64,000 bases of DNA from Marinococcus sp. PL1-022 (GTDB lineage Bacteria > Bacillota > Bacilli > Bacillales > Marinococcaceae): assembly GCF_033845285.1 (NCBI RefSeq), contig NZ_JAWXCX010000001.1, positions 2,061,495-2,125,494 of the forward strand, given 5' to 3'. The translations under genes were made by a program, and so were the position numbers. The notes beneath the pieces were generated by a model. That model did not search any database. It was given only the letters and a program-made list of their open reading frames with translations, and was not told the DNA's origin. Each line of letters starts with the position of its first letter. Positions within the stretch are counted from its first letter, which is position 1. This document shows positions 7,933 through 16,950 of the stretch, one piece after another.

Positions 7933-9732
7933 TTACTTCTCTTCGGTAAAAATAAACTCTTCACGTTCTATCGTGAATTTCCCGCGTTTAAACGCGTTTC
8001 GCCACATTCTTTTATTCACATTCCCGGGAGGTGTTGAAACTATTTGTACGCTTTTCAGAGGGAACTTTTGTGCTTCGAGCCATTTTTCCGAAAGGTCCTG
8101 CTTCCAGCCTATAGTTCCGCTCCATCCTTCAGCAGGTGCTATAATCGCCTCTGCACTCCCCCCGTTCCAGCGCAAAATGGCCGTTTCCACTGAGGCCATG
8201 CCCTCGAGCCATTGTTCAAGCGGCAGCAGAGAAACATTCTGCTGTTCCACTTTATTAATGTCAGAATGCTCCCCTGCATACGTATACCCTTCTCCGTCAT
8301 CTATTAAAAATCCGTCGCCGGCCCATACGTCTTTCCACCAGGACCACGGCGAGCTGTCATACTGCGTCTTTCCATCAATCATTGTCTCCAGGCTGTTCGG
8401 CCATGGTTTTTTTATCACTACTCTGCCGGGAATATGACGCACTGCATACCCTTCACTATCCCATGTGTCCATTACCATCCCTGGAAGACGGCTGTTATAT
8501 TTTTCAGGATGCACCCTGCGGTCCGGCAGATCGGCAGTAATCATTCCAGAAGCGTGAGCGCCCCCGAAGGCCTTTAAAAGTGGTATTCTTCCCCGGGTTA
8601 ATACGTCTATTGTCCACTGCAGGTCCCCCCGCATCCAATCTGCTTCCCACGTCAGTACATATCGCAGCGAATGAAGGTGGTATTCCTTCCACTTACTTTG
8701 CGTCTGGGAGGAGGCCGTCTGTACCGAGGGAGAATCAACTCCGATATGTGTAATTCCGTATGCTTCAATCGTGCTGCCGGCATCAGCGCTCTGCCCGTCC
8801 CATGAAAACAGACAGTATTGGCCATTATTTGCAAGCGTACCGACCAGAGCAAACAGCTGCTCGAATCCCCACTCCCTGGCGAGCCACCATAAACGGTCCC
8901 CTGGCTGCACGTCCCACACTAAACCTATTTCGGTTCCTGACTTCATAAACAAACTGGTGTGGCTCAGCACATACCCATGGCCAGGATCTGCCGGACTGTT
9001 GCTAAAGACAATAAGTGCAGCATCAGCGCCCTCTGTTTTTGCAGGCGTCTCCTTTTTCTTTCCAGCCGGCATAGTTTCCCATTGTTTATGTCTTGAGGAC
9101 GAGTCATTGTCTAACTGAATAATGTGCGAAGCTTCCATGTTATATCTTTCCTCCGCTTCAGCTGCAGAAGCTCCCGCACCCACAATGATCCATTCCGGCT
9201 GAAAATGTGCGTGAACTTCTTCGCCCGCTGCGGCTGTCCATCGGGGATTATACGGACAAACAACAGATCCGATATACATCAGTGCCATGTAAATCACCGC
9301 CGGCTGTTTACCGACTCCGGCCAGAACAGCCGTCCGCCCGCCCTTTTGTATACCTGCTTTTCTCAGTTTCCCTGCGGCTTCCTGCACTTCTGCAGCCAGC
9401 TTCTCATATGTCCATTCCCCGTCTTCGTCAATGAAAGCCGTCTGCCCCATCACTTCTTTTGATTTATTTATCAGCTGCTCCGCAGCGTTCATTTTTCCTT
9501 TATAAAACCAATCAGCCTTCCGCCTTCCGTGCGAAAGCTCTACAACGTCTTTATACCGTTTAAACCACCGGGTTTCGAGTCGTTTAGATGCCTGCTGCCA
9601 AAACCAGGAAACATCGATTGCGGCATGCTTTTTCAGCTCTTCTGTATCACTCAGCCCAAGTGCTTTAGTCCATTGATAAAGCGCATTAGTTCTCCATTGA
9701 ACAATAGGGGGTTCCCACGTAGTCCACTGCAT
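7933..9732 (-). CDS. Divergent acetyl-CoA-synthetase-like (AMP-binding superfamily) protein
   Basis: A 599-residue protein with the layout of acetyl-CoA synthetases. It has an ACS-type N-terminal region (SWFWQQASKR, WFYKGKMNAAEQLI near 75-88), an adenylation domain and a small C-terminal domain. The signature motifs are eroded. The phosphate-binding loop reads IVFSNSPADPGHGYVLSH (241-258) instead of a Ser/Thr-Gly-rich TSGTTGxPKG loop. The A8-like segment is AGDGFLIDDGEGYTYAGE, and the A10 segment PPGNVNKRMWR keeps a lysine (Lys574). It may have changed substrate or lost adenylation. The start is ATG after GGGAGGC. It is not clearly in an operon with yheB (38-base gap). Confidence 0.72.
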   Translation of the reverse strand: MQWTTWEPPIVQWRTNALYQWTKALGLSDTEELKKHAAIDVSWFWQQASKRLETRWFKRYKDVVELSHGRRKADWFYKGKMNAAEQLINKSKEVMGQTAFIDEDGEWTYEKLAAEVQEAAGKLRKAGIQKGGRTAVLAGVGKQPAVIYMALMYIGSVVCPYNPRWTAAAGEEVHAHFQPEWIIVGAGASAAEAEERYNMEASHIIQLDNDSSSRHKQWETMPAGKKKETPAKTEGADAALIVFSNSPADPGHGYVLSHTSLFMKSGTEIGLVWDVQPGDRLWWLAREWGFEQLFALVGTLANNGQYCLFSWDGQSADAGSTIEAYGITHIGVDSPSVQTASSQTQSKWKEYHLHSLRYVLTWEADWMRGDLQWTIDVLTRGRIPLLKAFGGAHASGMITADLPDRRVHPEKYNSRLPGMVMDTWDSEGYAVRHIPGRVVIKKPWPNSLETMIDGKTQYDSSPWSWWKDVWAGDGFLIDDGEGYTYAGEHSDINKVEQQNVSLLPLEQWLEGMASVETAILRWNGGSAEAIIAPAEGWSGTIGWKQDLSEKWLEAQKFPLKSVQIVSTPPGNVNKRMWRNAFKRGKFTIEREEFIFTEEK

Positions 9733-9836
9733 TTCTCATAGCCTCCCGACGTTTTTCCTTTTATAGAATGGGAATAGGGGTGTATATCTATTTTTACATA
9801 GCTTTTAGATATGTGAAACAAAAAGGAGTGCTTCAA

Positions 9837-10460
9837 ATGAAAATAGCTTTATTTGGCGGAACCGGCCGCACCGGTTCCCAGCTTGCGTCCATGGCTCATG
9901 CTGCCGGGCACGAATTAAAAATGCTTGTCCGCTCACCGGAAAAAGCAGACAGTCTGCCCGCTTCTGCAGAGCAGATACACGGCGATGCCCTGGATCAGGC
10001 GAAAATGAGAAAAACAATGCAGGGGGCAGACGTCGTCGTCAGTGCCCTTGGCACTGACAAACAGAATGTGTTAAGCAGCTTCACACCGCTATTGTTAAAA
10101 GAAATGAACGATCTCAGCATCACCCGTTTAATTACCGTAGGCACTGCCGGGATTCTTCAGTCGCGGACAGAACCGCATCTTTACCGGTTTGAGTCGTCAG
10201 AATCCAAACGCCGGAGCACCATAGCCGCCGAGGACCATAAGGCAGCCTATGAATACATTAAGGAAACATCCTATTGCTGGACCATTGTCTGCCCGACATT
10301 TTTGCCGGACGGAGAAAATACCTCTTCCTGGCGCTATGAAACTGACTATCTTCCCGAAAACGGCACCCGGATTTCAACTGGAAATACCGCTGATTTTTTA
10401 ATGCACGTATTGGAAAATCACTCTCAATTTTGCCAAAAAAGGATAGGTGTTTGTGAGTAA
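9837..10460 (+). CDS. NAD(P)-binding Rossmann-fold protein, atypical SDR (NmrA/YhfK-like)
   Basis: The 207-residue protein begins MKIALFGGTGRTGSQLA, a GxxGxxG dinucleotide-binding loop. Further features are GADVVVSALGTD near 60-71 and a YIKET...WTIVCPTFL segment near 137-153. This is the atypical SDR group of NAD(P)H-binding proteins related to flavin reductases and NmrA; no substrate can be named. The start is ATG at 9837, 7 bases after AAAGGAG. A longer frame from 9768 has no RBS. It precedes lemA by about 80 bases. Confidence 0.78.
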   Translation: MKIALFGGTGRTGSQLASMAHAAGHELKMLVRSPEKADSLPASAEQIHGDALDQAKMRKTMQGADVVVSALGTDKQNVLSSFTPLLLKEMNDLSITRLITVGTAGILQSRTEPHLYRFESSESKRRSTIAAEDHKAAYEYIKETSYCWTIVCPTFLPDGENTSSWRYETDYLPENGTRISTGNTADFLMHVLENHSQFCQKRIGVCE

Positions 10461-10541
10461 GGCTGTGTAATTGACGGTACAAACATGCTATACTAATTAC
10501 CATTATCTAAGTAAAAACCCCGAAAGAAGGAGGGCGGCGAT

Positions 10542-11111
10542 ATGAGTATTTTCGGTATCATTCTCGGTATTGTTATTATTACTGCTATTATAAGCTGGAT
10601 TATCGGCTACAATGCCTTAATTAAATATTTAAACTGGGTGGAAGAATCCTGGACCCAGGTGGAATTTCAACTGCACCGCCGGATGAACTTGATTCCTGAT
10701 TTTGTTGAATCTGCCCAAAAAGCTTGGCGCCACAAACAGGATGAACTGGAAACGCTGGTACAGTACAGAAGCGAAGCGCTATCCCCGGAATCGAGCAGAC
10801 AGGAGCAGCTGCATATTAACTCCCGCATTGAAGAGACTCTTCACGAGGTGTTTGACGCTTCCATGCCTGATGAGAAGCAGCTGCAGTCCGAGCTGAAATC
10901 GATGCGTGAGCAGTTTGACGATGCCCAGAATAAGATCATTCATTCTTCAAGCGTTTACAACAATACGATAGATAAATACAATACAAAGATATCATCGTTT
11001 CCAGTCAGGTTTGTAGCAGAGCTGCATCATTTTAAAACCCGAAGTCCTCTTCCGGGACAGAGCTCTGCTCCCGGAAGCAAGGCTGAAACAAAGGCGGAAA
11101 CGTCTGTATAA
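10542..11111 (+). CDS. lemA: LemA family membrane protein
   Basis: The 189-residue protein has one N-terminal membrane helix (about 4-24). The LemA signature follows: YNALIKYLNWVEESWTQVEF, then QLHRRMNLIPDFVESAQ near 45-61. Long helices continue to about residue 160, and a disordered Ser/Pro/Lys tail ends it. LemA proteins form helical bundles, and their function is poorly defined in Bacillota. The RBS GAAGGAGGG is strong. A terminator is found only about 175 bases after the stop. Confidence 0.88.
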   Translation: MSIFGIILGIVIITAIISWIIGYNALIKYLNWVEESWTQVEFQLHRRMNLIPDFVESAQKAWRHKQDELETLVQYRSEALSPESSRQEQLHINSRIEETLHEVFDASMPDEKQLQSELKSMREQFDDAQNKIIHSSSVYNNTIDKYNTKISSFPVRFVAELHHFKTRSPLPGQSSAPGSKAETKAETSV

Positions 11112-11287
11112 TTCAAATATGCATATAATTATATTTTTTTATTTGAGCCTGTTTCTTTTCCGCTCATCCCTGAAAACAGGTGAAAACAAGCTCTCATCGA
11201 CATTAGGCCGTTATTCGTTCTGTGCTACCCTGAACAGGCAGGTTCTCCTTGGATGAATGCATCTTTACCTGTACGATACCTTTTGTA
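11112..11287 (+). other. Intergenic region after lemA, no gene recognised
   Basis: No convincing ORF or known RNA family. It holds an AT-rich hairpin just after the lemA stop and a weak CCTGTTT...AAACAGG repeat. It probably forms a long lemA 3' untranslated region, or a small RNA ending at the terminator at 11288-11317. Confidence 0.4.
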
Positions 11288-11317
11288 CCCTGCCCGGTTA
11301 TTCCGGCAGGGCTTTTT
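11288..11317 (+). terminator. Rho-independent terminator
   Basis: CCCTGCC(C)GG pairs with CCGGCAGGG, followed by CT6. Confidence 0.85.
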
Positions 11318-11376
11318 TATACCTTCGTCCTGTTTAAAAAAAGCAGTACATGGCAAAAGAATGATGAATCCTTACG

Positions 11377-11385
11377 TGTTATAAT
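11377..11385 (+). promoter_or_regulatory. ampS promoter (extended -10)
   Basis: TGTTATAAT is an extended -10 element 66 bases before the ampS start. The -35 is weak. Confidence 0.5.
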
Positions 11386-11451
11386 GATGAAAGACATTTG
11401 AGACCACTGTCTACGTTTATCCAGTACTGTATGAGAAAGGAAGCTTCAGAC

Positions 11452-12684
11452 ATGAAAACGTTCGAACAAAAACTTCACAACTATGCAAAACTTGCCGTGG
11501 ATAAAGGTGTTAATATCCAACCCGGCCAGACTTTAGTAATTGCAGCTCCGATTGATGCTGCTCCTTTTGTCAGAAGACTGGCCGAGGCAGCATATGATGC
11601 CGGTGCAAAGCATGTCTACCCGGAATGGGCAGACGATGAACTGACAAAAATTAAATACGAGAAAGCGCCTGAGGAAGCTTTTCATGAATTTCCTTCCTGG
11701 CGTGCTGAAAGCAGAGAGCAGCTAGCCCATGAAGGGGCAGCTTTTATCACGGTCAAATCCACTGATCCCGACCTCCTTAAAGGAGTTGATCCCGATAAAA
11801 TCGCCAATGCGAACAATGCAGCCGGTGCTGCTATGGAAGGATTCCGGGATTATATTCAGGCTGACCGCGTCAGCTGGCTTGTGATTTCCACCCCTTCTGC
11901 AGGATGGGCAAAAAAAGTTTTCCCGGATGAACCGGAAGACCGGGCCATCGATCTTCTTTGGGAACGGATCTTCAGCGCTGTGCGGGCGGATACAGATGAC
12001 CCGGTACAGGCGTGGGATGAGCATAATCACATTCTGCGGGCCAAGGTCGATTGGCTGAATGCCAAAAAATACAAATCACTTCAGTACACCGCCCCCGGCA
12101 CGGACCTTGAAATCGGCCTGCCTGACGGACACGTTTGGGCCGGCGGCGGAAGTACTAATACATCGGGTGTTTCATTTATCCCGAATATGCCGACAGAAGA
12201 AGTATTTACTGCTCCGCATAAGGATTTCGTTAACGGATACGTAACCAATACCAAACCGTTAAACTACGGCGGCAGTGTTATTGATCAATTTACGCTGCAC
12301 TTCAAGGACGGGGCTGTCACGGACATGGAGGCAGGTGAAGGAGAAGAAACTCTCCGTCACCTGATCAATTCAGACGAAGGTGCTGCCCGACTTGGCGAAG
12401 TAGCCCTCGTACCGCACAGCTCCCCTATCTCGCAGTCCGGCATTTTGTTTTTCAATACGTTATTTGATGAAAATGCCTCCAATCATATTGCGCTTGGCAG
12501 TGCATATGCTTTTAACGTGGAAAATGGACCGGAAATGAACAAAGAGGAAAAGGAACAGGCTGGTTTAAACACGAGCATCATCCATGTTGATTTTATGATT
12601 GGAAATGAAAATATGAATATAGACGGCATTCTTCCCGACGGTACAAAAGAGCCAGTATTTCGGAATGGCGAATGGGCAGAATAG
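11452..12684 (+). CDS. ampS: Aminopeptidase AmpS, peptidase family M29
   Basis: A cytoplasmic metallo-aminopeptidase of 410 residues, the same length as B. subtilis AmpS. M29 hallmarks are visible: the GQTLVIAAPIDAAPFVR N-terminal region, GGGSTNTSGVSFIPNMPTEE near 240-259, HKDFVNGYV and the metal-site region GEVALVPHSSPISQSG followed by FFNTLFDENASNHIALG. The start is ATG at 11452 (MKTFEQKL). The frame opens earlier but without a fitting RBS. It may be cotranscribed with pdxK, 31 bases downstream. Confidence 0.92.
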   Translation: MKTFEQKLHNYAKLAVDKGVNIQPGQTLVIAAPIDAAPFVRRLAEAAYDAGAKHVYPEWADDELTKIKYEKAPEEAFHEFPSWRAESREQLAHEGAAFITVKSTDPDLLKGVDPDKIANANNAAGAAMEGFRDYIQADRVSWLVISTPSAGWAKKVFPDEPEDRAIDLLWERIFSAVRADTDDPVQAWDEHNHILRAKVDWLNAKKYKSLQYTAPGTDLEIGLPDGHVWAGGGSTNTSGVSFIPNMPTEEVFTAPHKDFVNGYVTNTKPLNYGGSVIDQFTLHFKDGAVTDMEAGEGEETLRHLINSDEGAARLGEVALVPHSSPISQSGILFFNTLFDENASNHIALGSAYAFNVENGPEMNKEEKEQAGLNTSIIHVDFMIGNENMNIDGILPDGTKEPVFRNGEWAE

Positions 12685-12715
12685 CTTTTCCATTATTTTT
12701 TGAAAGGAGATTATT

Positions 12716-13534
12716 ATGAGTATACCTAAAACGCTAACGATAGCCGGCTCCGATACAAGCGGAGGCGCCGGCATCCAGGCAGATTTAAAAACATTTCAGG
12801 AGCTCGGCACGTACGGAATGGTTTCCCTGACTACCATTGTAGCCCAGGATCCTGATAACGACTGGTTTCACCGAGTCTATCCTATCGATACGGCCACGCT
12901 CGAAGCACAGCTGGATACGGTGTTAAAAGGAATTGGGGTGCAAGCCGCAAAAACAGGGATGCTTGGTTCAAAAGAAGTTATCGAAATGGTAGCGAAAAAA
13001 ATAGATGAGCACCAGATAGAACAGCTGGTCGTGGACCCGGTGATGGTATGCAAAGGCGCCGATGAGCCGGTCAACCCGGAAATGGACGCTTATTTGAGGG
13101 ACACGCTTGTGCCAAAGGCATTTATTGTAACTCCTAATTTATTTGAAGCGTCCCAGCTCGCCCAGGTCTCTCTGCCGCAGTCGCTTGAAGACATGAAAGC
13201 AGCTGCTGAAAAAATTTATCAGCTTGGCCCATCCTTTGTTATTGTCAAAGGCGGAGCAGATACCGGAGCCGAAAAATCAATTGACGTGCTTTATGACGGC
13301 AACAGCTTTGAATATATCGAATCCGAAAAAATTAATACGGATTATACTCACGGAGCCGGTTGTACGTTCTCTGCTGCTATTACTGCGGAGCTTGCAAACG
13401 GAAAGAGCGTACGGGAAGCAATTCATACAGCAAAACAGTTCATTCAGGCTTCTATCCAGGAGTCCTTCCGCCTGAACGAACATGTTGGTTCTGTAAATCA
13501 CACTGCCTACCGCCACCGCGCTCCCCAGTCTTAA
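12716..13534 (+). CDS. pdxK: Pyridoxine/pyridoxal kinase of the ThiD family
   Basis: A 272-residue PfkB-superfamily kinase that phosphorylates B6 vitamers for pyridoxal phosphate salvage. It has the ThiD-like N-terminus TIAGSDTSGGAGIQADLKTF, VVDPVMVCKGADEP near 104-117, a TPNLFEASQL segment and the C-terminal ATP/anion-hole motif YTHGAGCTFSAA near 211-222, where the Asp of the usual GTG(C)D motif is replaced as in B. subtilis PdxK. Sequence and length fit PdxK better than ThiD. The RBS is TGAAAGGAG. Confidence 0.9.
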   Translation: MSIPKTLTIAGSDTSGGAGIQADLKTFQELGTYGMVSLTTIVAQDPDNDWFHRVYPIDTATLEAQLDTVLKGIGVQAAKTGMLGSKEVIEMVAKKIDEHQIEQLVVDPVMVCKGADEPVNPEMDAYLRDTLVPKAFIVTPNLFEASQLAQVSLPQSLEDMKAAAEKIYQLGPSFVIVKGGADTGAEKSIDVLYDGNSFEYIESEKINTDYTHGAGCTFSAAITAELANGKSVREAIHTAKQFIQASIQESFRLNEHVGSVNHTAYRHRAPQS

Positions 13535-13577
13535 ATATGTTTTCGGCTCCCAGACCGAAAATAAGCAGGTGACCAAA

Positions 13578-13805
13578 TTGGAACTATTTCAATGCACGAA
13601 AAGTGTTTATAAACACGTCGAAATGGACGTCATCGAAATTTATCCTCCCCAGCTTCTTTTCCGTTACGGCTATATATACCCGGGCTTTTTTGATGACAGC
13701 GGAGTCTGGATGGCTACCGATGAAGAAGACGTAATGCATGTGATCAGTGAACACCCTTCACCAGAACAGGACCACTGGTTTCAGCAGCATTTTAAAAAAG
13801 TGTGA
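13578..13805 (+). CDS. Hypothetical protein in the pdxK-acyP cluster
   Basis: A 75-residue acidic, aromatic-rich protein (PPQLLFRYGYIYPGFF near 23-38) of no family I recognise. The start is TTG at 13578 because AGGTGA precedes it by 7 bases. A GTG at 13569 lacks an RBS. It ends three bases before the acyP frame opens, so the two are probably cotranscribed. Confidence 0.6.
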   Translation: MELFQCTKSVYKHVEMDVIEIYPPQLLFRYGYIYPGFFDDSGVWMATDEEDVMHVISEHPSPEQDHWFQQHFKKV

Positions 13806-13826
13806 ACTATGGAAAGGAGCATGCAA

Positions 13827-14099
13827 ATGAAACGCTATCATGTAGAAGTCCACGGAAATGTCCAGGGCGTCGGCTTTCGGCAGTTCACTCAATCCGAAGC
13901 AGTGAAGCATAACATTCACGGCTGGGTCCGCAACAAATCAAACGGCGCTGTTGAAATTGAGGCCGAAGGAACGCCCCAGGATATGGACCGCTTTCTTATC
14001 GCCGTGCAGGAAGGCAGCCCTTTTTCTACCGTGGAGCGCCTCGAAACATCTGATCTTGATTCTGTCGACCATAATGAGTCCTTTGATGTTCGCTTCTAA
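13827..14099 (+). CDS. acyP: Acylphosphatase
   Basis: Hydrolyses acyl phosphates. The 90-residue protein has the family signature GNVQGVGFRQFTQ with the catalytic Arg, then GWVRNKSNGAVEIEAEG with the catalytic Asn. Length is typical. The start is ATG at 13827, 7 bases after AGGAG; the upstream ATG at 13809 is part of the ribosome-binding region. It is last of a cluster closed by a terminator. Confidence 0.93.
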   Translation: MKRYHVEVHGNVQGVGFRQFTQSEAVKHNIHGWVRNKSNGAVEIEAEGTPQDMDRFLIAVQEGSPFSTVERLETSDLDSVDHNESFDVRF

Positions 14100-14109
14100 T
14101 TATAAACAA

Positions 14110-14147
14110 AAACTCTCCAGCTGAAATAATCAGCTGGAGAGTTTTTT
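14110..14147. terminator. Bidirectional terminator
   Basis: A 14-bp perfect inverted repeat (AACTCTCCAGCTGA) with a 5-base loop and T6 lies between convergent acyP and the N-acetyltransferase gene. Confidence 0.92.
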
Positions 14148-14149
14148 GC

Positions 14150-14974
14150 TTAAAAGGCCCAGGACATACGTTTTTCGAGCTGTGAAGCTGCCTGGCGAAC
14201 CGGCAGATAATGCAGGCGGAATTCCTCCTGGACCACGCGCTCAAGCGCTGGTAGATCATGTATATACTTTGTCATAGTAGCGCCATTTGCTTTTCGGGCG
14301 ATAAGTTTATTATTTTTCAAAGACAGCAAAAGATATTTTTCCGGCACCCAAAGCTGCAGGCGCAGTTGGTTCATATACGGCGCATCCGGACCGTAGGACC
14401 TGCTGATCTTGTTTCTCAGTTCTGCTTCCCCTGCCTCTATGCCAGGGTCAAATGCCCAGGACTCATCCGCCTGCTTTCCGTCTTTCATACGTATATAACG
14501 GTACAGGCGTGCCTCCCTTTGATAGTGAAACAACAGCTGTTCGCCATCAAATTTTTTTGAGCGCTCCTTTCCCATGCGAAGAGGGATCGGTTCAAATAAT
14601 GGGGCGGTCGTCCCTACGTCTACAAAATAAGGAGGAGAACCCGGCTGGTTTGTTTCCACCCGGACGGACACATGGTCTTCATTCAAATAAATGAGCCGGG
14701 TGGAGAACCCCAGGGCCTCGAGCAGCTGCTGAAAGTGGATATTCAGCGTATAGCATGTGCCTCCCATCTGGTAAACCTGGCGCCGGTATAAAAATGAACC
14801 GACTGACATTGGTGCCCGGGCTTCTATACTCTCCCCAGCTTCAATTATTTTACCTACGTTTTCAAAGGGAAACTGCTGCAGATGGGAACGAATCAATTTT
14901 GTCAAAAACCGAACATCCGGCTGTTCTATTTTCAGCTTCAAAATGTGTAAATAGTCCTCTACCCATGACTGCAT
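14150..14974 (-). CDS. Arylamine N-acetyltransferase family protein
   Basis: Transfers acetyl from acetyl-CoA to arylamines or hydrazines. The 274-residue protein shows the NAT catalytic triad in order: Cys74 (GGTCYTLN), His101 (NEDHVSVRV) and Asp119 (PYFVDVGTTAPL). The N-terminal FPFENVGK region is typical (usually PFENL). The C-terminal third is less conserved. The RBS AAAGGAGG precedes the ATG. The natural substrate in this organism is unknown. Confidence 0.85.
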   Translation of the reverse strand: MQSWVEDYLHILKLKIEQPDVRFLTKLIRSHLQQFPFENVGKIIEAGESIEARAPMSVGSFLYRRQVYQMGGTCYTLNIHFQQLLEALGFSTRLIYLNEDHVSVRVETNQPGSPPYFVDVGTTAPLFEPIPLRMGKERSKKFDGEQLLFHYQREARLYRYIRMKDGKQADESWAFDPGIEAGEAELRNKISRSYGPDAPYMNQLRLQLWVPEKYLLLSLKNNKLIARKANGATMTKYIHDLPALERVVQEEFRLHYLPVRQAASQLEKRMSWAF

Positions 14975-15046
14975 GCAAAACGACCTCCTTTTAAAGCGCT
15001 GTAAGGCAAAAACAAATGGGGCCTTCTTTTTGCGCCGCAGGCTTTA

Positions 15047-16786
15047 TTATTCCCCGAGACGTTCATGCACCATTGCCATAACATCCATTTTTAACTGAAG
15101 AAGCTTTTCCTCTGTCTGCTTGAACGTCTTTCCCTTAACACCGAAATAAAACTTCACTTTCGGTTCTGTACCTGAAGGACGAAGACAGAACCAGGATTCA
15201 TCATCTGTAAAAAACTTCAGTACGTTCGAGGATGGAAGCTCAACAGGCTCTGTTTTTCCATTTTCAAGCAAATACGTACGTTCGCCCGTTTTGTAATCCT
15301 CCAGTTTTTGGATGGAAGCGTCACTTACCCCTTTAGGAGGCGTCGTACGGAATGTTTCGATCAGACGGTCAATTTGCTCCGCGCCTTCTTTTCCTTTTTT
15401 CGTTAAGGAATCCAGCCCTTCCATAAAATATCCATAACGGCTGTAAATATCCATCAGCCCTTCATACACAGTGCGTCCCTGCTCTTTGTGCCACAGGGCC
15501 ATCTCCGCGATTAAAAGTGCCGCCTGCACCGCATCCTTATCGCGCACAAAGTCCCCGATCAAATACCCGTAGGACTCCTCATAACCAAACTGAAAGGCAT
15601 ATTCCCCTGTTTCATTATAGGTTTTAATTTTTTCACCAATGAATTTAAAACCTGTGAGCGTGTCCTCACATGCCTGGCCGTAATGTTCTGCTATAGCTCT
15701 TCCGAGTTCGGAAGTAACGATCGTTTTCATGACAATGCCATTTGCAGGAAGGGTTCCTGCCTCTTTTTTTTGCATGAGAAGATAATCAAGAAGCAGCGCC
15801 CCGGTCTGATTTCCAGTGAGCACTGCAAACTCGCCGCTGCTGTCTTTTGCCGCCAGGCCAATTCGATCCGCATCAGGGTCGGTGCCAATCAGTATGTCCG
15901 CGTCATTGTTTTCACCTACCTGAATGGCTTTTGCAAAGGCTTCCTTCTCTTCAGGATTCGGGCTCTGCACGGTGGAAAATTCCGGATCAGGTGTTAACTG
16001 CTCTTCCACTGTGGATACGTTTTGAAAGCCAGCTGCAGCGAGCGCACGCAATACCGGGTCCTTCGCTGTTCCGTGCAAAGGTGTAAACACTACATTCAAA
16101 TCGCTTCCGTTTTCTTTGATCATCTCCGGCTGCAGCAGAATTGACTGCAGCGCTTTATCGTAGGCTGCATCAGTTTCTTCCCCAAGCATCACGAGAAGCC
16201 CTTCCTCCTGCATGGCTCCGCTGTCCTTCACCCGAATTTCCAGCTCATTTTCGACCGATTCCACATAGGTGATCAACTCATCCGCGGGCCCAGGCGGGAA
16301 TTGCCCCCCGTCTTCACCGTAAACTTTAAACCCGTTATATTCCGGCGGGTTATGACTTGCTGTAATTACTACTCCGGCAAATGCATAGGTTCTCCGCACC
16401 GCAAACGACAGCTCGGGAGTCGGGCGCAGATCTTCAAACAAGTACACCTGGATGCCGTGTGCCCCGAGCGTCTGTGCTGTTTCAAGCGCAAATTTTTCCG
16501 AATAGTGGCGCGGGTCAAATGCGACAGCCACTCCCCGGACTTTTGCCTCAGCGCCGGCATTTTCTATATACCGGGCAAGGCCCTCAGCTGCGCGGCGGAT
16601 CGTGTATGTATTCATTCTATTTGTCCCAGGGCCGATTTCTCCGCGCATCCCTCCGGTACCAAAAGCCAGATACTGATAAAAGTAATCCTCTGCCTCTGTT
16701 TCATCCAGTTCATGAAGCTTTTCTTTCCATGCTTCTTCTATGAACGCATGGTTTTTCCATCGATTCCAGTGGTCCGTCCAACTCAT
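15047..16786 (-). CDS. pgcA: Phosphoglucomutase / phosphosugar mutase (PgcA type)
   Basis: Interconverts glucose 6-phosphate and glucose 1-phosphate for UDP-glucose, teichoic acid and glycolipid synthesis. It has all four alpha-phosphohexomutase domains: GTGGMRGEIG near the N-terminus, the phosphoserine loop VITASHNPPEYNGFK, the metal loop GTDPDADRIGLA, the sugar-binding GYEESYGYL and the phosphate-binding RPSGTEPKVKFY. The 579-residue length fits PgcA (about 581). The start is ATG at 16784-16786; a GTG four codons upstream abuts the RBS AGGAG and is less likely. No clear terminator follows. Confidence 0.9.
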   Translation of the reverse strand: MSWTDHWNRWKNHAFIEEAWKEKLHELDETEAEDYFYQYLAFGTGGMRGEIGPGTNRMNTYTIRRAAEGLARYIENAGAEAKVRGVAVAFDPRHYSEKFALETAQTLGAHGIQVYLFEDLRPTPELSFAVRRTYAFAGVVITASHNPPEYNGFKVYGEDGGQFPPGPADELITYVESVENELEIRVKDSGAMQEEGLLVMLGEETDAAYDKALQSILLQPEMIKENGSDLNVVFTPLHGTAKDPVLRALAAAGFQNVSTVEEQLTPDPEFSTVQSPNPEEKEAFAKAIQVGENNDADILIGTDPDADRIGLAAKDSSGEFAVLTGNQTGALLLDYLLMQKKEAGTLPANGIVMKTIVTSELGRAIAEHYGQACEDTLTGFKFIGEKIKTYNETGEYAFQFGYEESYGYLIGDFVRDKDAVQAALLIAEMALWHKEQGRTVYEGLMDIYSRYGYFMEGLDSLTKKGKEGAEQIDRLIETFRTTPPKGVSDASIQKLEDYKTGERTYLLENGKTEPVELPSSNVLKFFTDDESWFCLRPSGTEPKVKFYFGVKGKTFKQTEEKLLQLKMDVMAMVHERLGE

Positions 16787-16901
16787 ATGTATGATCACTC
16801 CTGAAGCGTTTATTGTATTTCTCGGTAGATCTATCTGTTACCAGTATATAAGAAAGCACGCGTTTCCACCATGGTTTTCCGGCATTCGTTCTCTTCTTTC
16901 C

Positions 16902-16937
16902 AAAAAAACGCCCGCTCCGGTTAAAGAGCAGGCGTTT
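16902..16937 (-). terminator. Terminator downstream of glpD
   Basis: AAAACGCC(C)GCTC pairs with GAGC(A)GGCGTTTT. On the minus strand it ends in a T run. Confidence 0.85.
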
Positions 16938-16950
16938 TGATGCAAGTTCA

